DNA of 57,804 nt. Origin: Thioclava dalianensis. GTDB lineage: Bacteria > Pseudomonadota > Alphaproteobacteria > Rhodobacterales > Rhodobacteraceae. Positions 8,946 through 17,812 of this stretch are shown piece after piece. The notes beneath the pieces were generated by a model. That model did not search any database. It was not told the origin of the DNA and saw only the letters and a list, made by a program, of their open reading frames with translations. Where the stretch lies: NCBI RefSeq assembly GCF_000715505.1, contig NZ_JHEH01000020.1:1-57804 (forward strand). Reading direction: 5' to 3'. Every line of letters begins with the position of its first letter. The first letter of the stretch is position 1. Position numbers and translations under genes: made by a program.

Positions 8946-9230
8946 CTAAATTCCGAGTTTCAAGCCCACAACGTCCACGGGCCGCTTGAGCATTTTGATC
9001 CGCTTGGACTCTCGCGAGAACCATTCAATGAAGGACGCACCGTAGAGGATCGTACAGCGCGCCTCAGCCCAGGGTTTTCCCGTCTCGGCGATCATGGTTC
9101 CGGTGGCCGGATCATGCACCGCAAACCGCGCAGCCCGGTCTTCCCAGATGCCATTCACATAGGCGCGCGTTTCCAGCAGCGAGGGGTCGTTCAGGTTGAG
9201 CGGCGTCGTCTCAAAGCCCCTTCGCCGCAA
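8946..9230 (-). pseudogene. gabD: gabD remnant (succinate-semialdehyde dehydrogenase, internally deleted)
   Basis: A 94-codon frame downstream of gabT that retains pieces of GabD. The first piece, LNDPSLLETRAYVNGIW...FAVHDPATG, matches the GabD N-terminus. It jumps directly to GKPWAEAR, then LYGASFIEWF, which in GabD lies about 60 residues later. After KRI it loses homology and stops, so the NAD fold, the catalytic Cys and about 350 residues are missing. The frame is still open, so a truncated peptide could be made, but it cannot be an active dehydrogenase. The gabT-gabD order was evidently once normal. Confidence 0.8.
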
Positions 9231-10488
9231 GGATCGACGCCTCTAGAATATCGAGCGCCTCGGCGAAGATTTCTTGCGGGATGGTGAGCGGGGCGAGGAA
9301 GCGGATGACATTACCATAGACGCCGCAGGTCAAAAGAACGAGGCCGCGCTCCAGCGCTTCGGCCCGGATCTTATGGGTGAATTCGGGGTTCGGTGCGCGC
9401 CCGTCGGCGGTGTTGAATTCCGCCGCGATCATGAAGCCCGGACCGCGCACATCCACCATTTCCGGCACCCGGCTACGGATTTCCTCGAGCCGTTGTTTCA
9501 GCCGCGATCCCAGCATGTTGGCCCGCGCGCAGAGCTGTTCTTCCTCGATCACGTCGAGCACCGCATGGGCCGCTGCGATCCCCAGCGGATTGCCGCCATA
9601 GGTGCCGCCCAAGCCGCCGGGTTGCACAGCCTCCATGATCTCGGCCCGCCCGGTCACAGCCGCAAGCGGCAGCCCGCCTGCCAAGCCCTTTGCCATCGTG
9701 GTGAGATCGGCGGTGACGTCATAGCCCTCCATCGCCAGCAGATGCCCGGTGCGTGCAAATCCCGTCTGGATCTCATCGGCAATCAGCAAGATCCCATGGG
9801 TGTCGCAAAGCGCGCGCAGTGCCTTCATGAACTCGCGCGGGGCGGGATAGAAGCCGCCCTCACCCTGGACCGGCTCAATGATGATCGCTGCGACCCGGTT
9901 GGGATCGAGATCGGATTTGAAGAGCGCCTGCAGCCCGCGCATCGCGTCGTCCGAGGTCGTGCCATGCAGCGCGACCGGGAAAGGCGCGTGATAGATATCG
10001 GGCATCATCGCGCCGAAATTCTGCTTATAGGGCGCGACCTTGCCGGTCAGCGACATGCCCATGAACGTGCGTCCGTGAAAGGCGCCGCCAAAGGCGATAA
10101 CGGCGGAACGCCCGGTTGCGGCGCGCGCGATCTTGATAGCGTTTTCGACGGCTTCCGCCCCGGTCGTGACAAAAACCGTCTTCTTCTCGAAGTCGCCCGG
10201 CACTTTCTGATTGAGCCGTTCGGCGAGGCGCACATAATTCTCGTAGGGCAGCACCTGATGGCAGGTATGGGTGAAGGCCGCTGTCTGGGCCTGCACAGCC
10301 GCCATCACGCGCGGATGGCAATGGCCGGTGTTCACCACCGCGATCCCGGCTGCGAAATCGATATAGCGCCGCCCTTCGACATCCCAGACCTCCGAACCTG
10401 AGGCGCGCTCGACATAGATCTGGGTCTGCATCCCGACGCCTTTAGGGATCGCAGCCTCACGGCGCGCGGAAATCTCTGCGTTCTTCAT
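9211..10488 (-). CDS. gabT: 4-aminobutyrate aminotransferase
   Basis: Class III PLP aminotransferase of 425 residues, transferring the amino group of GABA (or a similar omega-amine) to 2-oxoglutarate to give succinate semialdehyde. PLP-site motifs are TTGAEAVENAIKIAR (about 108-122), AFHGRT, IIEPVQGEGGFY, IADEIQTGFARTG with the PLP-ring Asp, and the Schiff-base lysine at about 267 in TTMAKGLAGG. I start at ATG 10488, preceded by AAAGGGACCAAGAC, and not at the upstream frame end at 10545. It is divergent from an XRE-cupin regulator. Its partner gabD is only a remnant, so succinate semialdehyde must be oxidised by another dehydrogenase, perhaps the one at 17933. Confidence 0.9.
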   Translation of the reverse strand: MKNAEISARREAAIPKGVGMQTQIYVERASGSEVWDVEGRRYIDFAAGIAVVNTGHCHPRVMAAVQAQTAAFTHTCHQVLPYENYVRLAERLNQKVPGDFEKKTVFVTTGAEAVENAIKIARAATGRSAVIAFGGAFHGRTFMGMSLTGKVAPYKQNFGAMMPDIYHAPFPVALHGTTSDDAMRGLQALFKSDLDPNRVAAIIIEPVQGEGGFYPAPREFMKALRALCDTHGILLIADEIQTGFARTGHLLAMEGYDVTADLTTMAKGLAGGLPLAAVTGRAEIMEAVQPGGLGGTYGGNPLGIAAAHAVLDVIEEEQLCARANMLGSRLKQRLEEIRSRVPEMVDVRGPGFMIAAEFNTADGRAPNPEFTHKIRAEALERGLVLLTCGVYGNVIRFLAPLTIPQEIFAEALDILEASILAAKGL

Positions 10489-10507
10489 GTCTTGGTCCCT
10501 TTCAAGG

Positions 10508-10521
10508 CGGCGCATGCGCCG
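10508..10521. promoter_or_regulatory. 14-bp palindrome upstream of gabT
   Basis: CGGCGCATGCGCCG is a perfect palindrome about 20 nt before the gabT start, so it lies in the leader or at an operator. Its role is unknown. Confidence 0.3.
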
Positions 10522-10552
10522 AATATCTCTAGATTCCGCGAGCATAAGGCGT

Positions 10553-10612
10553 TATTTTTTCCAAAATAGTCTGTTTCTGTGTGGCCCTAACACATTGAAA
10601 TAAAACGGTCTG
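10553..10612. promoter_or_regulatory. Repeats in the gabT/XRE divergent promoter
   Basis: An inverted repeat TATTTT-TTCC-AAAATA spans 10553-10568. A direct repeat follows, AAAATAGTCTG at 10563-10573 and AAAACGGTCTG at 10602-10612, 39 bp apart (close to four helical turns). These are likely binding sites for the XRE-cupin protein; the assignment rests on position. Confidence 0.45.
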
Positions 10613-10632
10613 ACGAAAGATGTTTGCGGATA

Positions 10633-11205
10633 ATGAACGACACTAACAGCGCGCATGAAGATATGGAGCTGGGGCGGCGCCTGCGCTACGTCCGCGAGCG
10701 CGCGGGCCTGTCGCAACGGCTGCTCGCGAAAAAGTCGGGCGTGCCCAATTCGACGATCTCGCTGATCGAATCCGGCAAGACAAACCCGTCGGTGAGCGCG
10801 CTGCGGCGCGTGCTCGATGGCATCCCGATCAGCATGTCCGAGTTTTTCGCGTTTCAGCCCGAACCCGAGAAGACGAGCTTCTACGCGGCCTCCGAGCTGA
10901 CCGAGATCGGCAAGGGGAAGCTCTCGCTCAAACAGGTTGGCGCGAACCTTTTCGGGCGCTCACTGATGATCCTCTATGAGACCTACGAGATCGGCGCCGA
11001 TACCGGTCGGGTGATGTATGGCCATGAGGGCGAAGAGGGTGGGATCGTGCTGTCAGGGCGCGTCGAGATCACCGTGGGCTCGCACCGCAAGATCCTTGGC
11101 GCGGGCGATGCGTATTACTTCGACAGCCGCGCCCCGCACCGGTTTCGGCAGGTGGGCGCGGAGACATGCGTGATCGTGAGCGCCTGCACACCCCCGACGT
11201 TTTGA
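10633..11205 (+). CDS. XRE-family regulator with C-terminal cupin (PuuR-like)
   Basis: DNA-binding regulator of about 190 residues. Residues about 15-70 form a lambda-repressor-type helix-turn-helix (GLSQRLLAKKSGVPNSTISL, ESGKTNPSVSALRR). Residues about 110-185 form a cupin (YGHEGEEGGIVLSGRVEI, and AGDAYYFDSRAPHRFR). The architecture is that of PuuR and related polyamine/GABA repressors, where the cupin binds putrescine. It is divergent from gabT. I use ATG 10633; no strong Shine-Dalgarno decides it, and the next in-frame ATG, 10 codons on, is possible. Confidence 0.82.
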   Translation: MNDTNSAHEDMELGRRLRYVRERAGLSQRLLAKKSGVPNSTISLIESGKTNPSVSALRRVLDGIPISMSEFFAFQPEPEKTSFYAASELTEIGKGKLSLKQVGANLFGRSLMILYETYEIGADTGRVMYGHEGEEGGIVLSGRVEITVGSHRKILGAGDAYYFDSRAPHRFRQVGAETCVIVSACTPPTF

Positions 11206-11236
11206 CCCGTCAAACCGGGCGGCGCCCAGCCACCGC

Positions 11237-12964
11237 TTAGGGTGCGAGCAAAGTCTTGCCCACCCCGTCAGGCGCTGTGGCTGCGGTGCGCGGCGGCGCG
11301 GTCCGATAGGGCCCCGTGGCTTCGAACGCCGCCGCATAGGCGAGCAGTTGCGCATCCGACCAGCCCCGTCCGGCGAAGGTAAGGCCTGCAGGCATGCCGA
11401 TATCCTCGGCCATGCCCATCGGCGCCGTGACCGTGGGCACCCCCATGTGACGGATCGCAAGGTTGCCATTGGCGACCCATGTCCCGTTCTGCCACGCCAG
11501 ATCCGCAGAGCGCGGGTTCACATCGGCATCCGCAGGGCCGATATCGGCCATCGCGGGAAAGATCACCGCATCGACACCCAGCCCATCCATCCAGTCTTCA
11601 AGATCCGCGCGCCGCGTGGCCTCCAGCCCTTGCACGCCTTCTGCAATTTCGGGAATCTCGCGAAAATCGCCGACCGGGTTTCTGCGCGCGAAGGCCGGGT
11701 ATTGTGCAATATCGTCGTCGAACCCGGTATAGCGGTCGGGTAGGGCGCCTTCAGGTTTGGGAAAGATCATCGCCCCGTCGACATCGGCCACGCGGTTGAG
11801 CTTGGGATCGTCGTTCAGGCGCAAGAAAGTATCCCAAGACCAGACCGACAAATCCCAGATCTCGCGGGTCAGAAAGTCCGGAGACACCAGACCCCGCGTA
11901 TGAATGCTGGGCGCGCCGGGTCGGTCGCTTTCGTAATTGGTGACCAGCGGGAAATCGGTGACGATGACCTGCGCGCCCGCGGCCTCGATCGCTTCTCGCG
12001 CGCGCGCCATCAGCGCCACGAATGAGGGCCGCGTCTTGATCGGCTGGCCGGTCGAGCCGCCGATGCCGCCATCCGGATTGGTCCCGGCTTCGGGATCGGC
12101 GTTGATATACATCGCGGGCAGCGCAAAGCGTTTGCCGCGCAGCGAGGCACTGTCCGCCAAGGCACGATACGAGGCAGGCCGGGTCTCGGAGGGTTTCGGG
12201 ATCGCGACCCAAGGTTGGCTGCGCCAGAAATCGCCCTCCGTCTCAGGATCATCCGCGACGATCACATCGAGCAGCGCCAGCATATCACCCATGCTGCGGG
12301 TATGGGGCACCACGACATCCATCGTCGGCACAAGCGGCCAGTTGCCGCGCACCGAGATCACGCCCCGGCTGGGCGTATAGGCACAGAGCGCGTTATTGGC
12401 CGCAGGGGCACGCCCGCTCGACCATGTCTCCTCGCCCAGACCGAAGGCCGCAAAGCTGGCAGCCGTCGCGGTCCCCGACCCGTTGGAGGAGCCAGAGGCA
12501 AAAGCCGAGGTCAGATAGGCCGCATTATAGGGCGATTCCGCGCGGCCATAGACCCCGCGCTGCATGCCGCCATTGGCCATCGGTGGCATATTGGTCAGCC
12601 CCAGCAAGATCGCGCCCGCCGCCCGCAGCCGCGAAATCACGAACGCATCGTCCGATGCGATGAGATCCTTGAACGCGGGCGAGCCGCTGGCCACCGTAAG
12701 CCCGCGCACCTTGTCGCTGTCTTTGGCGGTGTAGGGGATGCCGTCGAGCGGCGAGAGCGGCGCGCCCTGAGCGCGCCTTGCATCCGAGGCCCGCGCCTCG
12801 GCCAGTGCCTCCGGGTTGAGCACCGGCACGGAATTGAGCGCGATCCCGGCGTGATCGTAATGCGCGATCCGGTCGAGATAGGCCATCACCAGCGCCTCTG
12901 CCGTCGTCTCGCCCTGCGCCAGCGCCGCTTGCAGATCGGCAATCGAGCTCTCGATGACGTTCAT
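11237..12964 (-). CDS. Amidase signature family hydrolase
   Basis: Cytoplasmic amidase of about 575 residues with the Ser-cisSer-Lys core: catalytic Lys near 81 in GIPYTAKDSD, the Gly/Ser-rich loop FASGSSNGSG near 155-164, and the nucleophile loop GEETWSSGRAPAANN near 177-191. The nucleophile loop departs from the common GTDTGGS form. I start at ATG 12964, one base from the stop of the agmatine deiminase gene, because frames further upstream lie inside that gene. The tight coupling suggests it acts in the same pathway, for example on N-carbamoylputrescine or a glutamyl-amide, but this is inference; the canonical N-carbamoylputrescine hydrolase is a nitrilase-type protein. Confidence 0.8.
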   Translation of the reverse strand: MNVIESSIADLQAALAQGETTAEALVMAYLDRIAHYDHAGIALNSVPVLNPEALAEARASDARRAQGAPLSPLDGIPYTAKDSDKVRGLTVASGSPAFKDLIASDDAFVISRLRAAGAILLGLTNMPPMANGGMQRGVYGRAESPYNAAYLTSAFASGSSNGSGTATAASFAAFGLGEETWSSGRAPAANNALCAYTPSRGVISVRGNWPLVPTMDVVVPHTRSMGDMLALLDVIVADDPETEGDFWRSQPWVAIPKPSETRPASYRALADSASLRGKRFALPAMYINADPEAGTNPDGGIGGSTGQPIKTRPSFVALMARAREAIEAAGAQVIVTDFPLVTNYESDRPGAPSIHTRGLVSPDFLTREIWDLSVWSWDTFLRLNDDPKLNRVADVDGAMIFPKPEGALPDRYTGFDDDIAQYPAFARRNPVGDFREIPEIAEGVQGLEATRRADLEDWMDGLGVDAVIFPAMADIGPADADVNPRSADLAWQNGTWVANGNLAIRHMGVPTVTAPMGMAEDIGMPAGLTFAGRGWSDAQLLAYAAAFEATGPYRTAPPRTAATAPDGVGKTLLAP

Positions 12965-12965
12965 C

Positions 12966-13994
12966 TCACGCTCCGGCTTTCGGCTGTTGCTGGGTGATGC
13001 AGTGAATGCCGCCGCCCCGCGCGAACAATTCCCGCGCATCGAGCGTGACGATCTCGCGGTCACCGTAAACCCCGGCCAAAGATTGCGCGGCCCGGGCATC
13101 GGCGCGGTGCTCGCCAAATCCGCAGGCGATGACGGCATCGTTGATCACGAGGTGATTGACGTAGGAATAATCCACGAACCCATGCGCGTCGCGCAGGACC
13201 TCTGGCGCGGGCAGCTCGATGATCTCAAAAGGCTTGCCATTCGCATCCACCGCCTCGGACAGCTCCCGGCGCAGGGTTGCGCTCACCTCGAAATCGGGAT
13301 GCTCGGGATTGGTCTGCGCATGCATCAGCAGCTTGCCCGGCGCGGGGCTCGTGGCCACGATATCGACATGGCCCGAGGTGCCAAACTCATCGTAATCGCG
13401 CGACAGCCCGCGCGACAGCCAGACCGCGTTGTGCGTGCCAAGCACGCGTGCCATTTCCGCCTCGACCCGCTGCCGGTCGGCATGCGGATTGCGGTTCGGA
13501 TCAAGCTGGACCGTCTCGGTCAGTAACACCGTGCCCGCACCGTCGACATGAATCCCGCCGCCCTCATTGACCAGAAGCGAGGGGATGACCGGCGCGCCCA
13601 CGAGATCCGCGATGAAACGCGCCGTGTCGCGGTCGGGCCCGGCATTGGCCCACGCATGGCCGCCCCAGCCGTTGAAGATCCAGTCCACTGCCGCCAGTTG
13701 GCCCTGCGCGTCATGCACGAAAGTCGGCCCGCTGTCGCGCATCCAGAACTCTCCGACGGAGCGCTCCACCAGCTCAATCTGCGAGTCGAGCCGCCGACGG
13801 GCCTGTGCCATCGCGGACGGATCGACGATCATCGTCACCGGCTGGAATCGCGCAATCGTATTGGCGACCTCGGCCCAGACCGCATAGCCCGCCTCGCGCT
13901 GTTCTGAGGTCTCGCCAAGCGTCTCTCCCTCGCAGGGAAACGCCATCCAGATCCGCTCTTGCGGCGCAGTCTCGGGGGGCATGGTCCAGGTCAT
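12966..13994 (-). CDS. aguA: Agmatine deiminase
   Basis: Porphyromonas-type peptidylarginine deiminase family protein, 342 residues, hydrolysing agmatine to N-carbamoylputrescine and ammonia. The entry motif PQERIWMAFPC, the EFWMRDSGPTFV segment with guanidine-binding Asp, VNEGGGIHVDG, SGHVDIVA with the catalytic His, and the C-terminal GGGIHCITQQQP with the nucleophile Cys at about 332 are all present. The start at 13994 is the first Met that fits the family. It is followed after 1 nt by the amidase. No nitrilase-type AguB is nearby. Confidence 0.9.
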   Translation of the reverse strand: MTWTMPPETAPQERIWMAFPCEGETLGETSEQREAGYAVWAEVANTIARFQPVTMIVDPSAMAQARRRLDSQIELVERSVGEFWMRDSGPTFVHDAQGQLAAVDWIFNGWGGHAWANAGPDRDTARFIADLVGAPVIPSLLVNEGGGIHVDGAGTVLLTETVQLDPNRNPHADRQRVEAEMARVLGTHNAVWLSRGLSRDYDEFGTSGHVDIVATSPAPGKLLMHAQTNPEHPDFEVSATLRRELSEAVDANGKPFEIIELPAPEVLRDAHGFVDYSYVNHLVINDAVIACGFGEHRADARAAQSLAGVYGDREIVTLDARELFARGGGIHCITQQQPKAGA

Positions 13995-14079
13995 GGGCGT
14001 CTCTTTCACAATCTGAAGTCGGGGGGAGGGGCCTTGCGTTAAATTTGCGCGCGCCCTGCTCACAAGATCAAGCGCTCAA

Positions 14080-14116
14080 CGCAGACCGGGTCTCGAAAAA
14101 CGCCCGGCTGTCTGCG
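14080..14116 (-). terminator. Hairpin between puuB and aguA
   Basis: CGCAGACCGGG (from 14080) pairs with CCCGGCTGTCTGCG (to 14116) with a small bulge, in the 211-nt gap between puuB and aguA. It may reduce read-through from puuAB; no clear T-run follows. Confidence 0.4.
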
Positions 14117-14205
14117 ATAGGCCGCCATCACCCGTGCCATCTGATCCTTCGAGGGGCCTCCCAAACCTTGTGTTGCAACGTCTTTCTGTCAGGCGCGGCG
14201 CGCGC

Positions 14206-15516
14206 TCACAGACCCAGCCGGTCGCGCAGCGCATACCACCACGCGCCCATCACGGTGTAGGGCACGCGGAAGGTGCGACCGCCCGGAAAGGGGATCCATG
14301 GAACCTTGGCAAACGTGTCAAAGCGCGACAGATCGGCGTCCACCGCCTCAGACAGGATCCGGCCAAACAGATGCGACCCGGTCACGCCATGGCCCGAATA
14401 GCCATGGGCGAAATAGGTGTTGCTCCCGATCCGGCCCATCTGCGGCACCCGGCTGAACGAGAGCGCGAAATTGCCCGACCAGCGAAAATCGATCTTCACA
14501 TCCGAGAGCTGCGGGAACACCTTTTTGAGGTTCGGCACGATCTTGGCCTCGATATCGGCCGGATCGGTGCCGCCATAAACCAGACCGCCGCCAAAGATCA
14601 GGCGCTTATCGGCAGAGAGCCGGAAGTAATCGAGGATGTAGCGGATATCTTCGACGCATTCATCGCCCGGCAGGATTTCATGGGCGAGCGCATCGCCCAG
14701 AGGGGCGGTGGCGATCATCTGCGTCGAGACCGGCATCACCCGCCGCTCCAAAGTCGGCACGACATGGCCAAGATAGGCGTTGCCGCACAAGATCAGCGTC
14801 TTGCAGGTGATCGCGCCCTTGGCAGTGCGCACGACCGGGCGCGCGGCTTCGGTATCGGCGGAGAGCACGGGCGAGTGCTCGTAGATGACACCGCCGTTTT
14901 TCTCAAAGGCCTCGGCCTCGCCCAGCACCAGATTGAGCGGATGCAGATGGGCGCCGCTGTGATCGATCATACCGCCCGAAAACACATCCGAGCCGACCTT
15001 TTCGCGCAGCTGCGCGCGCGAGAGCATCTCTTGATTGTGGTGGCCGTAGCTCTCCCACAGCGCCTTGCGCGCTTCGAGCTCGCGCAGATGGGCGTCGGTA
15101 TAGCCCGCAAAGATATTGCCGTTCTTGAGGTCGCATTTGATGTCATAGGTCGCGATCTTCTCGCGGATGATCTCCTGGCCTTCCTGCACGACGCTGGCCA
15201 CGAAATTCGCAGTGTCCCGGCTGTAGCGCTTCTCGATGGTTTGCAGCGAAGCGTTGAGCCCGTTCACCACCTGCCCGCCATTGCGCCCGGACGCCCCCCA
15301 GCCGACCTGAGCGCCCTCGACGATCGCGACCTTATGGCCCTTTTCGGCCAGATGCAGCCCGGCGGAGGCGCCGCTATAGCCCGCGCCCACGATGCAGATA
15401 TCGATCTCCTGATCGCCGATCAGTTCGGGGCGGACGGGCGCGGGATTGGCCGAGGCCGCATAATAGCTTGCGGTATGTTGGCCGTCTCCGGCGTAGGAGG
15501 TCGCGGCTTTGCTCAT
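14206..15516 (-). CDS. puuB: Gamma-glutamylputrescine oxidase (FAD-dependent)
   Basis: FAD-dependent amine oxidoreductase of the DAO fold, 436 residues. The N-terminal dinucleotide motif GAGYSGASAGLHLA lies near 44-57, followed by GWGASGRNGGQV, typical of PuuB and related enzymes. FGGGLVYGG and AHGYSGHGVTGSHL mark the C-terminal FAD contacts. It would oxidise gamma-glutamylputrescine to the aminobutyraldehyde derivative. The start overlaps the puuA stop as ATGA, so the two are translationally coupled, which supports the PuuA-PuuB assignment over a generic sarcosine/glycine oxidase. Confidence 0.85.
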   Translation of the reverse strand: MSKAATSYAGDGQHTASYYAASANPAPVRPELIGDQEIDICIVGAGYSGASAGLHLAEKGHKVAIVEGAQVGWGASGRNGGQVVNGLNASLQTIEKRYSRDTANFVASVVQEGQEIIREKIATYDIKCDLKNGNIFAGYTDAHLRELEARKALWESYGHHNQEMLSRAQLREKVGSDVFSGGMIDHSGAHLHPLNLVLGEAEAFEKNGGVIYEHSPVLSADTEAARPVVRTAKGAITCKTLILCGNAYLGHVVPTLERRVMPVSTQMIATAPLGDALAHEILPGDECVEDIRYILDYFRLSADKRLIFGGGLVYGGTDPADIEAKIVPNLKKVFPQLSDVKIDFRWSGNFALSFSRVPQMGRIGSNTYFAHGYSGHGVTGSHLFGRILSEAVDADLSRFDTFAKVPWIPFPGGRTFRVPYTVMGAWWYALRDRLGL

Positions 15517-16865
15517 CAGACGGTCTCCAGATAGGTGTGAAACTCAAAATCGGTCACATGGCGTTTGAACACGCTGAGTTCCTGCTTCTTGCAGTCGATC
15601 AGCATGCGCTGGAGTTGCGGGTCGTAGATCTTTCGCACGTTTGGGCCAAGCCGATAGGCCTCGATCGCCGAGGCCCAGTCGAGCGGCAGGCGCGGCAGAT
15701 CCTGATTATAGGCGTTGCCCTTGACCGGGGCGACCGGCTCCCACTGGTTTTCAATGCCCAAAAGCGCGCCGCCCAGAATGCTGGTCAGCACCAGATAGGG
15801 GTTGGCGTCAGCGCCCGCGACCCGGTGCTCGATCCGCCGCGCGCTGGGATTTCCGCCGGGCACGCGCACCGCCACCGTGCGGTTCTCATAGCCCCAGGCG
15901 ATGGCCGAGGGCGCATGCGCACCGGGGGCGAGCCGCCGGTAGGAATTCTCATGCGGGGCAAAGGTCAGCGTGTTCTCGGCCATCGTCTGCAACAGCCCGG
16001 CCACCGCGTGACGCAGCACATCCGTGCCCGCATCCGTGCCATCGTCGAACACGTTGCGCCCCTCGGAATCGATCAGCGAGAAATGCACATGGAAGCCATT
16101 GCCCGAGAGGTTGCCATAGGGCTTGGCCATGAAGGTGGCCGCCATCCCGTGCTTGCGTGCAATCCCGCGCACGGTCCGCTTGAACAAAACCGCGTCATCC
16201 GCGGCGCGCAGCGGATCGGCGACATGCATCATATTGATCTCGAACTGGCCCGCGCCGTTCTCCGAGATTACGGAATCGGCGGGAATGCCCTGCTCGCGGC
16301 AGGCATCGAACACATCGCTCAGGAAATCGTCGAAATGCTGCAACTCGTCGATGGAATAGACGTCATCGGAATCGAGTTGTTTGCCCGAGACCGGCGATTT
16401 CGGCGGCTCGGGGCGGTCGGTATCGGGATCGACAAGGTAGAATTCCAGCTCGGTCGCGACCACGGGCGTCAGCCCGAGCGCCTTGTAGCGGTTGGTCACC
16501 AGCTCAAGCGCGCGGCGCGGGTCGCCAAGGAACGGCGCGCCGCCCTCCCATGACAGCCACATCGGGACCATGACCGTCGGGTGATTGGCCCAGGACATCG
16601 GCAAGATCCCCCGCCCCGTATAGTCACACAGCCCATCCGCATCGCCGGTGTGGAACACCAGATCGCTGCCCTCGATATCCTCGCCCCAGACATCGACACC
16701 GATGGCCGAAAGCGGCATCCGCACGCCACCGCCCAGAACCTTGTCGATCTGATCGATGGGAATGCGCTTGCCGCGCATCATACCGTTGAGATCGCAGATC
16801 GCGGTGATGGCCGTTTTGACCTCGGGATTGTTGCGGAGCCATGTCTCGGGGTCGTGTTCCTGCAT
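15516..16865 (-). CDS. puuA: Gamma-glutamylputrescine synthetase (glutamine synthetase family)
   Basis: Glutamine synthetase-like ligase of 449 residues. It has the beta-grasp N-domain (CDLNGMMRGKRIP), the glutamate/metal motifs VVATELEFYLVDP, ENGAGQFEIN and GNGFHVHFSL, and the ATP-site run FAPHENSYRRL, then AWGYENRTVAVRVPGG and RIEHRVAGADANPYL. It lacks the adenylylation-loop Tyr pattern of GlnA. Coupling to puuB indicates ATP-dependent ligation of putrescine (or another amine) to glutamate. It heads the minus-strand unit puuA-puuB-(gap)-aguA-amidase and is divergent from a GntR regulator. Confidence 0.88.
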   Translation of the reverse strand: MQEHDPETWLRNNPEVKTAITAICDLNGMMRGKRIPIDQIDKVLGGGVRMPLSAIGVDVWGEDIEGSDLVFHTGDADGLCDYTGRGILPMSWANHPTVMVPMWLSWEGGAPFLGDPRRALELVTNRYKALGLTPVVATELEFYLVDPDTDRPEPPKSPVSGKQLDSDDVYSIDELQHFDDFLSDVFDACREQGIPADSVISENGAGQFEINMMHVADPLRAADDAVLFKRTVRGIARKHGMAATFMAKPYGNLSGNGFHVHFSLIDSEGRNVFDDGTDAGTDVLRHAVAGLLQTMAENTLTFAPHENSYRRLAPGAHAPSAIAWGYENRTVAVRVPGGNPSARRIEHRVAGADANPYLVLTSILGGALLGIENQWEPVAPVKGNAYNQDLPRLPLDWASAIEAYRLGPNVRKIYDPQLQRMLIDCKKQELSVFKRHVTDFEFHTYLETV

Positions 16866-16879
16866 GTTCTTTCTCCTAA

Positions 16880-16911
16880 TGCGATATCAAAGAAAAAAAT
16901 GTGATATCATT
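16880..16911. promoter_or_regulatory. Tandem GATATC operator boxes, puuA/gntR promoter
   Basis: TGCGATATCAAA begins at 16880 and TGTGATATCATT at 16900. The shared GATATC cores (16883-16888 and 16903-16908) are exactly 20 bp apart, so they face the same side of the helix. A related box lies before the aldehyde dehydrogenase at 17836. They are probable sites of the GntR protein encoded at 16975. Confidence 0.5.
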
Positions 16912-16974
16912 TTTGCGACTTGTATCTTGATTTGAGATTCTGTCAACTGTGCTGCGCGATTGAGACGGCGCCAC

Positions 16975-17712
16975 ATGCAGCAAAAGGCAGCGCATTTTAT
17001 GACGAAGAAGGATGCATTCAACATCCCCGAGTTGCCAACGGGCGACACGGAAACCGTCCAGGAATATGCCTATCTTCGTCTGCGCAACGCGATCATGCTG
17101 GGCTCGATCGAGCCGGGCACCAATCTGACCATTCGCGGGCTTGCGAGCTATCTCAACCTCAGCCCGACGCCCGTGCGCGAGGCGATCCGCAGGCTCAGCT
17201 CGGAGCACGCGCTGGAAGTTCTCGGCAATCGCAGGCTGCGGATTCCGGTGATGGAGGCGGGCCGGTTCGAAGAGCTGATCCAGCTGCGAATCGCTCTGGA
17301 GACCCACTCGGCTGAGCGCGCGATGCCCTATATTTCAGACGTCATCGTGCAGGAATTGACCGAGATCGATGATGCGATGGATCTCGCCATCGCCGAATAT
17401 CGGATGGAAGATCTGACCCAGCTCAACCATAAATTCCACCGCAGGCTTTACGGGGCCAACCCCTATCCACAGTCCATTCCGCTGATTGAAAGCATCTGGC
17501 TTCAGCTTGGCCCGTTCCAGCGTCAGGTCGTGCGCGAAGTCAAAGCCTATTACCATATCGACCGCCACAAGGAGGTCCTAGCGGCCCTGCGCGAGCGCAA
17601 TGCCACAGCGCTGATCGTGGCGATCGAAAATGACATCCGTGACGGGATCGTGCGCACCGGGCGCGAGAAGCTCAAGCAAGAGGCGCGCGCGGCGCAGACC
17701 GGCCAGAGCTAG
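16975..17712 (+). CDS. GntR-family (FCD domain) regulator of the puu genes
   Basis: Regulator of about 245 residues. The winged helix includes GLASYLNLSPTPVREAIRRL, then an FCD domain with ERAMPYISDVIV, HKFHRRLYGANPYP and HIDRHKEVLAAL carrying the metal-type histidines. I use ATG 16975; a second in-frame ATG at 16999 is equally possible. It lies between divergent puuA and the downstream aldehyde dehydrogenase, and the GATATC boxes sit in both promoters, so it likely controls polyamine use. The ligand is unknown. Confidence 0.82.
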   Translation: MQQKAAHFMTKKDAFNIPELPTGDTETVQEYAYLRLRNAIMLGSIEPGTNLTIRGLASYLNLSPTPVREAIRRLSSEHALEVLGNRRLRIPVMEAGRFEELIQLRIALETHSAERAMPYISDVIVQELTEIDDAMDLAIAEYRMEDLTQLNHKFHRRLYGANPYPQSIPLIESIWLQLGPFQRQVVREVKAYYHIDRHKEVLAALRERNATALIVAIENDIRDGIVRTGREKLKQEARAAQTGQS

Positions 17713-17812
17713 GCGCCCACCCCCTTTTTTGCGATGGGCCCGCCATGCGATCTGGCCGCGATCTGGGAATGCGCGCGCCATTTCGGGCAGCATATCTCAG
17801 CGCAAAGACATA

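Noticed and set aside
8946-9230. A genuine small aldehyde dehydrogenase-related gene
   Set aside because: The pieces match separated GabD regions and lack the catalytic domain, so a deleted pseudogene explains it better.
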